From Miscanthus floridulus (lineage: Eukaryota > Streptophyta > Magnoliopsida > Poales > Poaceae): a stretch of DNA of 64,000 nucleotides. Positions 44,001-53,620 of this stretch are shown piece by piece. The translations under genes were made by a program, and so were the position numbers. The first letter of the stretch is position 1, and each line of letters opens with the position of its first letter. The notes beneath the pieces were generated by a model. That model was not told the DNA's origin and ran no database searches. It was given only the letters and a program-made list of their open reading frames with translations. The stretch covers positions 17,778,870 to 17,842,869 of the forward strand of contig NC_089593.1 in assembly GCF_019320115.1 (NCBI RefSeq). Reading direction: 5' to 3'.

Positions 44001-45214
44001 CACGCCGACCGCCGTGCCGAGGTACGCCGTGAAGCTGCGCGCCACGGCGGCGTTGGAGAAGACGTACTCCATGATCAGGTTCGCCCCCGTCAGGAACGCC
44101 GCCAGCTCCCCTGCGGAGTGCAGACGACGATGCAGCAGTCGCTGTCAGTCAGCCCGAGGTCGGAGCACCATGCGAATCTGCACGGCAAATGCAGGGTGGT
44201 TGCGAGCGAAACGAAAATGACCGTGACCTTTGTCCTGAAACAGGTATTGCTTGGGTCGGCGGTCTCCGTCTCCGTCTCATGCGGATGTGGGCGAAAAGGG
44301 CAAGCCCGTTTGGGTTTGGGCCCGTGATAAATTCTGTTGGACGTCGCCGTCGTCCCAGGGACTTTTTTTTAAAAACCGTTCGTGCCGGGAAAAAAATCAG
44401 GAGTCAAGGAATCCATGAAAGGAAAGAAAACATCACTTTGGATTCCTAGCTCGCGTGTGTACCTCGCCAAGAGAGAGGCAGATGGAAATACAGTGATTTT
44501 TTTTTGGATAAAATATGGTCAAATAGGTATACGTAGTCTCGTGCCGGCTCGTTGGAGAAACAGCAATTTGCAGTTTAATTGTATCCGAAACAAATTTGCA
44601 TGCCAAACATGGGTCCAGCTTGAGCAGCGGGCATAAAGAGCACCATGCAGCACAGCAATGCCGCGAACCGCAGGAACGGAAGAAACGGAACGAAACCAAG
44701 CGACGGGCCGGGGCGGCCACGGCCCACGACAAACGACTCAGGACTCACCGAACGTGACGCGGAGGTAGCTGAATGCGCCGCCGGCGACGGGCAAGTCGAC
44801 GGCGAACTCGGTGTAGCAGAAGGCGGAGAGCAGCGCGCATAGCCCCGCAATGGCGTAGGAAACCACGACGCCGGGCCCCGAGTAGAGCCTGGCGGCGCGG
44901 CCCGTGGTGACGAAGACGCCCGCGCCCACCATGCCGCCGAGGCCCAGCCCGACGAGGTCCCACCACCGCAGCGCGCGCGCCATGTCGGCGCCCGACCGCG
45001 AGCGCACGCGGCTCATCTCCTCCCGGGCCGCCGTGGAGGCAAACGCGCGGCGCGACAGGCGGCGCGGGGTCTGCTCTAGCGCGCGCCCGTACGCGCGCCA
45101 GCTCGCGAACGACGACGACGACGAGGACCCCGTGCCGCCGATGCCGATGGCGGTGACCCCCGGCGGGTGGTGGTGGACGACATCTGAGGAAGCCAGCGCC
45201 GCGCCCTTGTCCAT
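41049..45214 (-). CDS. Cationic amino acid transporter, CAT6/CAT7-like (five exons)
   Basis: Exons (minus strand): 44749-45214, 43888-44110, 42873-43224, 41716-41947 and 41049-41635. All introns are GT-AG (GTGAGT, GTTTCC, GTACGT, GTGCGT donors). Together they give 1860 bp, 619 residues plus TAG. The start at 45212-45214 has a strong context (GGCGCCATGG). Residues 1-83 are a cytosolic N-terminus with the plant CAT block SWRAYGRALEQTPRRLSRRA. TM1 (~84-104) contains GLGLGGMVGAGVFVTTG, followed by YTEFAVDLPVAGGAFSYLRV. Exon 3 contains YLSYIGYDAVSTMAEEV, exon 4 MLGQARYLCVIGRSGVMPAW, and exon 5 the C-terminal permease domain (PELWGVPGMPW...). About 14 TMs are expected. The family consists of amino acid transporters of plasma or internal membranes; best resemblance is to Arabidopsis CAT6/7. 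The exons are very GC-rich, as in many grass genes. No disruption is seen. Confidence 0.93.
41948..42872 (-). other. CAT gene intron 3 (925 bp) with MITE remnant
   Basis: The largest intron of the transporter gene. It holds a diverged hAT-like MITE from about 42168 (CCCTGTTCGCTGATGCTG) through the TTGTGAGATAAAAACACGG core to near 42275, and a CT-repeat near 42702. A CACTACAAGAAGG string at 42552 is isolated. The other introns are 44111-44748, 43225-43887 and 41636-41715. Confidence 0.75.
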
Positions 45215-45339
45215 GGCGCCGCCGCCAAGCACACGCACGCGACCACGGGCAGGGGTTGGGTTGGTAGCTGGTGGAGCGGGGGTTTGGGGAGAAGAGCGGG
45301 ACGGAGAGGCGTGGCGAGCTGGCGAAGACGAGGGGGTGC

Positions 45340-45350
45340 GGTATATAAAG
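45340..45350 (-). promoter_or_regulatory. Probable TATA box of the CAT gene
   Basis: Minus strand CTTTATATACC, about 130 bp upstream of the ATG, in GC-rich promoter sequence. This is a plausible core promoter giving a ~100-base 5' UTR. Confidence 0.55.
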
Positions 45351-45399
45351 AGGCCGGGCGAGCGGGCGGGGCGGGCACCGCCACCGGGCACAGGTGGTA

Positions 45400-47606
45400 A
45401 CTGCCACTAGCACACTGAGCGCTGGTGATCGGTGAAAAAGCAACGGCATAATTCCAGGGGGTCGGTCAATTGGCCGGAGCACAAGAACCGGCGTCACGGA
45501 TCCTACACCTGTTATTACCGGAGAGAATTTGCTCATTGCCATCAAAATCTATAACAATGTGTTCATTGCCATAAAAAATCATAGCTTTCCTTAACTGCCA
45601 TCAAGTTGTGGTTTTTGATTCCCTAACTGCCATTATGTTAGTCTTCTGTTAGATAGGATGGGGAAGACAGTTTACCCCTCCAAGAATTTGATCCAAGAAT
45701 TCCTTGAATGCCCTTGCTGTACAGAACCATATACCAGATAAAATGGAGATCAATAAATGACAGCAGCATAAATACGACGGCATCAATATAAATATTATAG
45801 GAACATGGCAGGCAACATTTTTAAGAAAAAAACAAATCAGAATATAACATGTGAGATCTCCAAAAGTACAAGCTCGGCAATATTTTCAGACTTTCAGTAA
45901 TTTCAATGGAAATAGCATGGTAAATCTTCAGCACACCAGTACGCAAAATGGTATAAATTGTGCATGTATCTATGTGAATATAGTGACAGCCAGACACGAG
46001 AGGCATCTATTGTAGGATCTTAAAAGTAAAAAAACAGTGGATGTCCACCTTTGTAGTGTAGTGTGTGACTCGGAACATGAGCATTTGTACAAATCAATGG
46101 AAAAATATCTGCATAGGTGAATGAGGTTGTCAAATTCAAACCCATTTTGGTTTGGCATGCATTGACGGTATAAGCTAGCGTCACCGCCGGACAATTGTTG
46201 GCAACAAAACCGAAACTTGCATTGAGTGCCTTGGCCAATATACCCGCCGGGGTGGTGCATGCTAATGTAATAAAATCTTCAAGCAGCAGCAGGCAAGCAA
46301 ATACAACTGATGGTGTACACACAAACACACCCGTGACATGCAGAAAGGCGCAAGTTGAAGCTTTGCTTTTGTCGTCTTGGGAAAGAAAAAAGAAGCCGCC
46401 AAGTTGGAGATCGCTGCTCACGCACGCACAGTACGTAGTACATAACTGTCTCCAATGTCGTTCTTGTGAAGCGCTGTCGTCTGGTTTCTTCTTTTACGCG
46501 CCTTGCAACTTCTGTCCTTATCGATCCTCCCCACAAATGGATGGTATAGGCATCCACGTAATGCATGGCCGACACGCCCAAAACAAAAGTTCAAAGTCCA
46601 AACCCACGTTATCGGGTCTACTCCTATATAAAAACCTAAACTTGATGCATGTCGTACCCTTCATTTATGGACACCACGTTACTATAGCATAGCATGTGTT
46701 TAGAAAACACAACTGACTATTTTGGTTTCTACTTATTTTGTCTTAGAAGTGGGTAGTTCAAATGCAAACTTATGGAGTTGCTTTAGAGTTTAGACTATCT
46801 TTTTATGGAGACACATATGCAATGAAACTTCTTTAGTTTATTTTGAATGATGGTAGATACAACTAATTTAGAGAGTAACTTTAAATTATCTATTATAATA
46901 GCATAGATGGGTAATTAGAATAAGTTTTTTGGGGGTTAACTTAGATTATTACCCATAATGGCATTTGCAGGCAATTTAGATGAACATTATCGAAAGCAGA
47001 TTTACCATCAATATGATACAGACATTAGCAGATCTAGAAATATATGATAGGAGTGGCTCCTCCTTATTTTTCTACATTTAGATTATTCTTCTAAACTTTC
47101 ATGGATATAAATTTGTATGTGGACTTATTAGGAGGGACTCCATTCATTTCTAAAAAATGGAGGGACTCCATGCTTTCGGTGGCGGCGGCACGATGGGTTC
47201 AAGCCCCGACCACCCCAAGACGCTAGATGCACGCCCTTGGATCTGAAGTACTACGGTGCATGTTTAAAATGATGTAATTTAGTGTGTACTAGTGTGCTAC
47301 CGAAAATACTTGTTTTAATAAATTGCACAACAGTTTTGAATAAAAGCTACCCTAACCAAAAAAAAGTTTTAACTTAATATGAGGATAAATATTTGTAATA
47401 ACAACTAATAAGATCAAATTTTAAATTGAAAATTGATATAGAGGGTAGACTAAAAAATTGTTTTTGAGTGGTCGATTATAAATCCAAATCAGCGAAGTTT
47501 ATTGCCCACATGTTTCTGCGGGAATCGAAGATGCACGCATTATCCAGATGAACATCAATTCCATTAACGCGGCACCCATGCCACCATTACGGCATGCCAC
47601 ATGCAT
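45400..47606. other. Intergenic upstream of the CAT gene, no confident gene
   Basis: 45536-45633 contains four (T/C)TGCCAT motifs spaced ~29-32 bp, a short degenerate repeat. A 133-codon minus-strand frame at 46020-46421 and a 165-codon plus-strand frame at 46195-46692 overlap each other and match no family I recognise; neither is called. 46700-47600 is AT-rich and featureless. Distal promoter elements of the transporter gene may lie in the first part. Confidence 0.45.
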
Positions 47607-47722
47607 ATGCCCTGTTCACTTGTCTTACGAGTTGTACTATTTCAGTGAATAAATAATGTTTTTTTTCTCATAACAAATCAAGAATTGTGAAGCTATGGCT
47701 TTTCAGCAAAATGAACCGCGCC
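47607..47722. mobile_element. Degenerate hAT-like MITE
   Basis: Left end GCCCTGTTCACTTG, internal AATAATGTTTTTTTTCTCATAACAAATCA, right end CAGCAAAATGAACCGCGCC. It belongs to the same family type as those at 1357 and 4755, with imperfect termini. Confidence 0.5.
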
Positions 47723-48239
47723 TCCCACGGATGCAGAGTGCTGTGACCAGCTACTACTTTGGATGACAAGTGGACCTCCGACGGCGACAAGCTACCCGTA
47801 GGCCGTAGCGAGCGCTCGAGCGGCGTGTCCCTGCCCATTCCGCCGTTGCTTGCCAAAAACGCGCGAAAACCCGTGCGTTGCCGGCAGCGGCTCGTGCGAC
47901 GAGACGTGACGGGCACAGTGCGGCGCCATATCTTTCTTTGGCCTCTTGCAGTTTTGCATGCTTTGCTTTGCTTTGCTTGCTTGTCCCGCACCGCACTCCT
48001 TGTTGGTGCCTTGGTGGCTTGTGCCATTGTGCGTGCCCATTGGCTCTCTGCTCTCTGATACGACGGCTCACTGCCAGCGAGGCGGGCCGGCCGGCCGGCT
48101 TGTCGGCGAGCTTTGGCCGCGCAGACCGCAGAGGACACCCCGCGGCCACCTTGCACGCCTCTCGAGGAGAAGCCTATGCCCTCTCCGCCTGCCTCTCTCT
48201 CTTGTGGAGTCGCGGTCGTGGACGACTCGCCGTAAACGG
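47723..48239. other. GC-rich sequence next to CACTA repeats, no gene called
   Basis: Long overlapping open frames occur on both strands because of GC-rich composition; none has a recognisable domain. It contains a TTTGCTTTGCTTTGCTTGC run (47961-47980). It may be internal sequence of the CACTA element that follows. Confidence 0.4.
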
Positions 48240-48540
48240 AATCACCTCGCAAGGACAAGAAACCTCGGCAAAGGCTTTGTCGAGGGCTGTCTTCGGCAAA
48301 GGCTTTATCGAGGGCTGTCCTCGGCAAAGACCCCTCGGGGAATTTTTAGACGACGAAGGGGTCTTTGCCGAGGGCCCTTTATCAGACACTCGGCAAAGCT
48401 TTTGCCGAGGGCCAGGACGGCCCTCGGCAAAGAAAAGAAGCCGTCACGCGCCGGCGCCGTTGGCGGTTTCTTTGCCGAGGGTCGACCCTCGGCAAAGAAA
48501 TGGTTTTTTTCTGGCCCTCGGCAAAGAATTTTTTTTTAAA
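48240..48540. mobile_element. CACTA (En/Spm) transposon subterminal region, truncated by the gap
   Basis: At least ten copies of CTCGGCAAAG or its complement CTTTGCCGAG alternate in both orientations (for example 48374-48492). This is the hallmark of the subterminal region of a large grass CACTA family, where the transposase binds. The CACTA terminal inverted repeat itself is not visible; the sequence runs into unrelated bases and then the N gap, so element ends and size are unknown. Confidence 0.75.
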
Positions 48541-48644
48541 TCTTATGAAGTGGTTGTGATAACATCCATAGTTACTTACCTCTTTGCCATAGGCCGAATC
48601 ACTGGGCGGTTGTGAGGAAGCAGAACCGGAGGGAGGCTCGCGGG

Positions 48645-48744
48645 NNNNNNNNNNNNNNNNNNNNNNNNNNNNNNNNNNNNNNNNNNNNNNNNNNNNNNNN
48701 NNNNNNNNNNNNNNNNNNNNNNNNNNNNNNNNNNNNNNNNNNNN
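48645..48744. other. Assembly gap, exactly 100 N
   Basis: A run of exactly 100 Ns, the usual placeholder for a scaffold gap of unknown size. The right contig starts one base inside an LTR (GTAACACCC, missing its first T), so the join is not verified by sequence. Confidence 0.97.
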
Positions 48745-51700
48745 GTAACACCCGGTGTTATTCCTGCATTTAGGCCACTGCAAATCATACATATCATGCA
48801 TCATCAAGCATCCTAATCATACATGCCTAATCATGTAAATAACAATTGAAACACTGCTTCGAAACATTGAAACATGTTGTGAAACCTGAATGTTGCATAC
48901 CTTTGTTAGAATGTTTTGCCCTGATTTGCTTGCTAGGTTAGTAAAACATGTTTGGCTACTATTGTAAATCATCTAGGATTATTTAGTTCAATTTTTGGAG
49001 CAAGGTTTGTATTCAAATTAATTCAAAATTTTGCTTCCAAAGTAATTTCCCAAAAATTAGGGTTTTGAGTTAAACATGGACTTTGATTTTACAATTCAAA
49101 ATCTAGAAAGAATTTGGCTTTGGTCATAAAAGCAAAGTTGTAGAGAATTAAATTCTAATCAACTTTCATTTTTGGTACATTTTCAAAAGATGTCATTTTC
49201 TTGCTCAAAATAATATTTGAAAGTTGGCATTTAAAAATTCCGTGAAAATACAAATGAAAAAGGGTTTTTCTCATTCGCGGGCCGCCGCCTCGCTTCTGGC
49301 CCACGGCCGAAGCCGGCCCAGCCAGCCTCCTGCCGCGCCGCACGCCTCGCCTCGGCCAGCCCAGCCCAGAGTTGCCGACCAACTGCGCAGCTCGCTCGCC
49401 GCGTGGGCGGCCATGCGCCGTCGACGCCGCCGCGCGTCACAGCCGGCCTGCGCCCGCGCCCACGCGCCCGCCTACTCCTACCGAAGCGGTGCGCTCGTCG
49501 CTCACTCCCGCGCTTGCTCCTCTCTCCTGCAAGCACCGCGCGCCCGCACTCTTCCCTTGCCGCGCCACCACACCCGCCGTAAAAATCCGCCGTGCTCCTC
49601 CACCTCTGCCCACGTTCATGCCGCCCGTAGCTCCGCCTCGCTCTCTCTGCACTTCGTACTCTCGCCTGTGTCGACTGATTTAGCCTAGGTAGATCCTCTC
49701 GATCCTCGCCACCTCGGCCATGGCGCCGCCGTGCTCGGCCGTCGTGGAAGTCGCCCTTCCCCACTCTTCTCCACCCGGCTAGCTACCTTTCCCACTTCGC
49801 CATCTTCTCGCAACCTCGTGCTCCGCTATCTCGCCTTTCCTCGGCCGTCAAATGGCCGCCGCCTCATGGCCGAGCCGCGCCGCCGGCTGACGTCGCAGCG
49901 CCGGCGTGGCCTCTGCCTCAGCCGAGCCAGGCCGAGAGGCCGTGGGCCGACTCCCTGCCGGGCCGTCTCCCCCTTCCCATTCGCTCGGGCCGCGCAGGCC
50001 AAATGTGGCCGTGGGCCGATTGAATCCAGCGGGCTGGCCCAGTAGCAGTAGGATGAATTGTTTTCAATTTATTCTTTATTATTTGAAAATAGAAATGGTT
50101 TGAAAAATGTTTGGATACTCAAAGTTGCTCCAAATCTGTTGAAATAAATTTGTCTAGGTTACTTATCATCAGATCTACTTGGGAAAATTATTGCATGTCA
50201 TTTTTGAGATACTTTGCTGTAGAATTTATTTAATCATGTATATTGCTGATAACTTGAAAAATATGTAGAAAAATCTATAGGCTTCAGAAAAATATGATTC
50301 CTAAGTTTGTTAATCTTCTTATGTAATGTACTTCCTAGGAAAAATATGTTTCATGCATGTGCTGTGGGAAAATTTTGAGGTGTAGTTCAAGTACCTTTAA
50401 TGGCTGATTTTTGTTATTTTAGCTAGAGAGCAAACTTTGTATAAAACATGCATGTGATAATTTTTGTACAGTCATTGTATGCTATGAAGAACATAGGAAA
50501 AATACTAACTCTGTTGTTTGACACTTTTCACAGTTCAAAGTATTTTTATGTTCATAATCATGCCATAGCTTGTTATTTTTGTGTAGGCTAATCCACTCAT
50601 TCAAATACCATGAAAATCTGATAGTAGACTACTTAGGGTAGTACTTGCTGTAGTAATTTTCTAAGATTTTTCTAAGCAAGAAAAATAGAGGTTGCTATTC
50701 AAACCTATTATTAATTAGGGTTTAATTAAGTGTTGCTTTTATGTGGATTAAGAAATTAGTAAAGCTTTGGTGTATCTTTGAAGCATTTAATAAGATGTGT
50801 TGAATTAACATATTAGTAGTAGAAGAGAATGCAGTAGATGACATGTGCTTGTAGTATATTTTCTTGGATGATGTTGACTACCTTGCATTCAAACATATCC
50901 ATTGTATTCATCTCATCCGATGCACCGATTGCATAAGCACTTACGCACATTGCATCATACAGGATCGCAAACCGAGAACCCAGTCGTCATACCCGAGGAG
51001 CCCGAGGAGCAGTTCGAGGTGCAGCCGCAGGAAGTGCCCGAAGCCGACGAGGAGGACGTTGAGGAACTTCCGGAGTGCCCCGATCACCGTCCGAGCTCCT
51101 TCGAGAGAGGCAAGCCCCGGAGCATTTTCTCCCGGTTTGCAATTATTTAATTAAATGCTTTACTTTAATTGATGCATTACGTTCAGGAGTTGTTTGCAAC
51201 CGTTGCTGCATTATACCTTGTCTACCTTTGTTATACTATATCCTTGTTACCCGGGTATCCGCAGTCGAGTCAATGCTTAGCTGGCTTAGACCGGTAGAAG
51301 TCGGGTGATTTCCTGTCACCTGCGAGCTATAGGTGGTTACCTGGATCTGCTTGGATGACTATGAAGTCATGGTATAACTAAGTGTTAAATGAAGTTGAGA
51401 CCGGACGGAGACTTGCAGAGTTTTGGACTGTAGTGTTTCCGTCTGTGTCGATTAAGGACCGACCGTTGTTGGGCCTCGAGTCATGTTGAACGCATGCCTT
51501 ACATTTAGCTGGCCGGATAAAGTACCTTCCGACCGCGAAGCTGGGAGATTATTCGGGCCGAGTAGATTGCCCGCAACGCACTGTGCCGGAGCAGGTGTGG
51601 TAGGACACGGGGGCGAGATGATAAGACCAAAGTGCAGTCGGTCGGCCCCCGGGTACATGTGGTTCCTGGCAAACTCGAGATTCCTGGATAGTTGACTCGG

Positions 51701-52581
51701 TGATCAATATCTCACTTTAGCGGGTGAGTGAGGTTTGTGTAAGGAATAAATCACCAGCTGGTTAGGAATCGATTCGAATCGCCATCGCTCCTGGATAGTG
51801 AGCACTTGACTTGAGTTACTTCATCGTAGTAAATGTTTATGGAACACTTGGACAGTTATAGTGAATATGACAGTATGGAAGTTGTTTAATGATCATTGGT
51901 TATCATTATCTGCTTAATCACATGTTTGCTCTAGTATAGGTGCAAATCTAGTCGACAGGTTAATAATAATTAACTTGACAATAATGCTTTTAGAAAGGTT
52001 CTTGAAATGCTAAAAATGCTTCTTTTGCAAATGAGTCAGCTACCCTACTATAAAGCCCTTCATAATCCTTGGTGTCATTTATTTTCGGTTATGTCGGGTA
52101 AGTCTAGCTGAGTACCTTCTCGTACTCAGGGTTTTATTCCCACTTGTTGCAGATGGGCAGATGTATTACGGCTACTGTATCAACTGCCTTTATCCTGCGA
52201 TGGGTGATGCTTAGGACCATGGGCATGGTCATTCCTTACGTCTCGTCTGATGCTTTTGTTGGAGATGATCATTCGCTGGCACTATATTTGAACTCCGCGT
52301 GAGTGTGTGTGTGGTTTGAACAAATGGCTTCCGCTACTTTTATTCGAACTGGTTTTGTAATAACTATGTTGAAACTCTGATGTATCTGAGATTGCGAACT
52401 TTTATGTAATATGTGATGGTGACCGCTAAACTTATTACGATCTTGGCTGGAATGGAAGTTGGTTTGAAATCCTTCGTGATTTCACGGACTACCGGGTTAT
52501 ACGGGCTTAAGTTTGCTAAATCGTCTGCTCTGGCGGATGATTTTCTTACTTAATTTCGTATAATTGGTCGGTTCTGTTACA
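48745..52581 (+). repeat. Chromovirus 5' LTR (~3.84 kb)
   Basis: Begins (T)GTAACACCC and ends TGTTACA. Parts: AT-rich first 500 bp; a GC-rich block (49270-50040) with GCCGCC-type sequence; AT-rich middle; a short acidic frame (50965-51150); a GTAAGT donor-like site near 52098 and a TTGTTGCAG|ATGG acceptor-like site near 52154. A TGTATAAAAC string near 50438 could be a TATA box. It is nearly identical to the 3' LTR except in the GC-rich block and for scattered one-base indels. Confidence 0.93.
50965..51150 (+). other. Short acidic reading frame inside the LTR
   Basis: After an acceptor-like CATACAG|GATCG, one frame reads ENPVVIPEEPEEQFEVQPQE and continues through EVPEADEEDVEELPE to a stop at 51150 (in a frame opening at 50902). 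The matching position in the 3' LTR (61535-61720) has one extra base that breaks it. It could be an LTR-encoded exon of the element's spliced mRNAs or chance; no domain is recognised. Confidence 0.35.
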
Positions 52582-52583
52582 GC

Positions 52584-52599
52584 TGGCATCAGAGCATGG
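52584..52599 (+). other. Chromovirus primer-binding site
   Basis: TGGCATCAGAGCATGG starts two bases after the LTR end, one mismatch from the TGGTATCAGAGC initiator-Met tRNA complement used by chromoviruses. Confidence 0.88.
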
Positions 52600-53371
52600 T
52601 TTAGCGTGTTACTGTTCACAAGTGTATTTAAAACAAAAAGGCATTTGAAAACGTGATTTTCAAACTATAAAGTGTGCCAGTGGTCATATCCTTTATGCCC
52701 AGTTAAGGACTTTAGGTGGCTTAATTAAGTACTGACTTGGGGTTCTTGCATCATATTTCTCTTTCAGTCGCTCATACGGCGTGCTATTGTATGAGTGCCA
52801 CTTGTTTGAGTGGTAATGTATGGATCATTTGCCTCTACGCCTCGGTAAGTGTGAGTTGTGAGAGCATGATCGGATACACCGCCGATCTAGGGTGAATGCT
52901 TATATGATGCTGGAGTAATTACATGTTCTACGCATGTTTTACAAAGGTATCTCATGTATGGGTCTTCCGTCTGTGGAGGCGATGCCGTCAATAGGACGAT
53001 GGTTCGGGTAGTTACTACCGTTGTACACGTATCTGGGGATTCGTGTAGAGCGTGTAGATAAAATTTACTGCTTTTATGCATTCATTGGGAATTGGGCTGA
53101 AATGAATCTTCTGCAGGTACATAACAACGCTATCGTGTAGAACGTATTAGCTACGTATTTGAGAGATCGTTTGTATGCCACCGAATTCGTCGTTAGAAAT
53201 TATTTATTTCCTAAGTTTGTGAGAACGTACGGCACGTACATACATCATGTTACTTGTGCATTTCATTCATGTCATGCATTCCTCCCCTTATAAATTGATT
53301 ATCTCATTTTGATAAAAGTTGTATCACCTAAAATATGTTTCCCCGAGGTAATAAAAGAACTTTTGCTACAG
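52600..53371 (+). promoter_or_regulatory. Leader with splice-site-like signals before the extra ORF
   Basis: A non-coding leader of ~770 bp. A strong donor-like CTCG|GTAAGTGTG occurs at 52845, an acceptor-like CTTCTGCAG near 53116, and TTTTGCTACAG ends at 53371, exactly abutting the ATG of the extra ORF. Removal of 52845-53371 would place that ATG right after the upstream exon. No other gene content is seen. Confidence 0.5.
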
Positions 53372-53620
53372 ATGGCCCGCACGAAGCAGACCGCCCGTAA
53401 GTCCACCGGAGGAAGAGCACCTCGACGTCCGTTGGCCCTGAGGGAGCACCGCACCACGGACACCTTCTTGAGCGAGTTTGGCATGCCGACCTTGCTTTGG
53501 AGAGTGCTCCATGATGTGGGGTACCCAGAGGGTCAAGAGCCGGTGTACTCTTGGAATGAGAGCCAGTTAGCAGAGGATGGACTCGCAGTGGTGGAGAATC
53601 ACGGTTCCTGCTCTCGGTGA
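53372..53620 (+). CDS. Extra retroelement ORF, N-terminal part: histone H3 tail mimic
   Basis: The frame starts MARTKQTARKSTGG. After Met removal, residues 1-13 are identical to the histone H3 tail, including K4, R8, K9, S10 and T11. Similarity continues (RAPRRPLA versus H3 14-21) with K14R, K18R and Q19P, then ends. From about residue 22 the protein is unrelated to histones (FLSEFGMPTLLWRVLHDVGY), and there is no histone fold. The start at 53372 is preferred over an in-frame ATG at 53309 because H3 identity begins exactly there and a CAG acceptor-like site precedes it. The frame ends at 53620, but homologous-looking coding continues in the frame starting at 53577, so an apparent one-base insertion near 53583-53590 splits one protein. 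Location between primer site and gag is unusual. Function is unknown; chromatin-reader mimicry is inference. Confidence 0.85.
   Translation: MARTKQTARKSTGGRAPRRPLALREHRTTDTFLSEFGMPTLLWRVLHDVGYPEGQEPVYSWNESQLAEDGLAVVENHGSCSR

Noticed and set aside
46020..46692. Two overlapping frames on opposite strands upstream of the CAT gene
   Set aside because: No recognised family, overlapping on opposite strands, no splice or promoter evidence.
47668..48615. Several long frames across GC-rich and CACTA subterminal DNA
   Set aside because: Explained by composition and CTCGGCAAAG repeats; some run into the N gap.
49224..50103. Alanine/arginine-rich frames in the GC-rich LTR block
   Set aside because: Different frames are open in the two LTR copies, with frame-breaking indels between them, so no selection for coding is visible.
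53309..53371. Upstream in-frame ATG at 53309 as the start of the H3-tail ORF
   Set aside because: The extra 21 residues have no H3 similarity, and an acceptor-like CAG ends exactly before the second ATG, so 53372 is preferred.
53372..53620. A real histone H3 gene or pseudogene
   Set aside because: Similarity stops at about residue 21; the histone-fold region is absent and the frame sits in retroelement context with unrelated downstream sequence.
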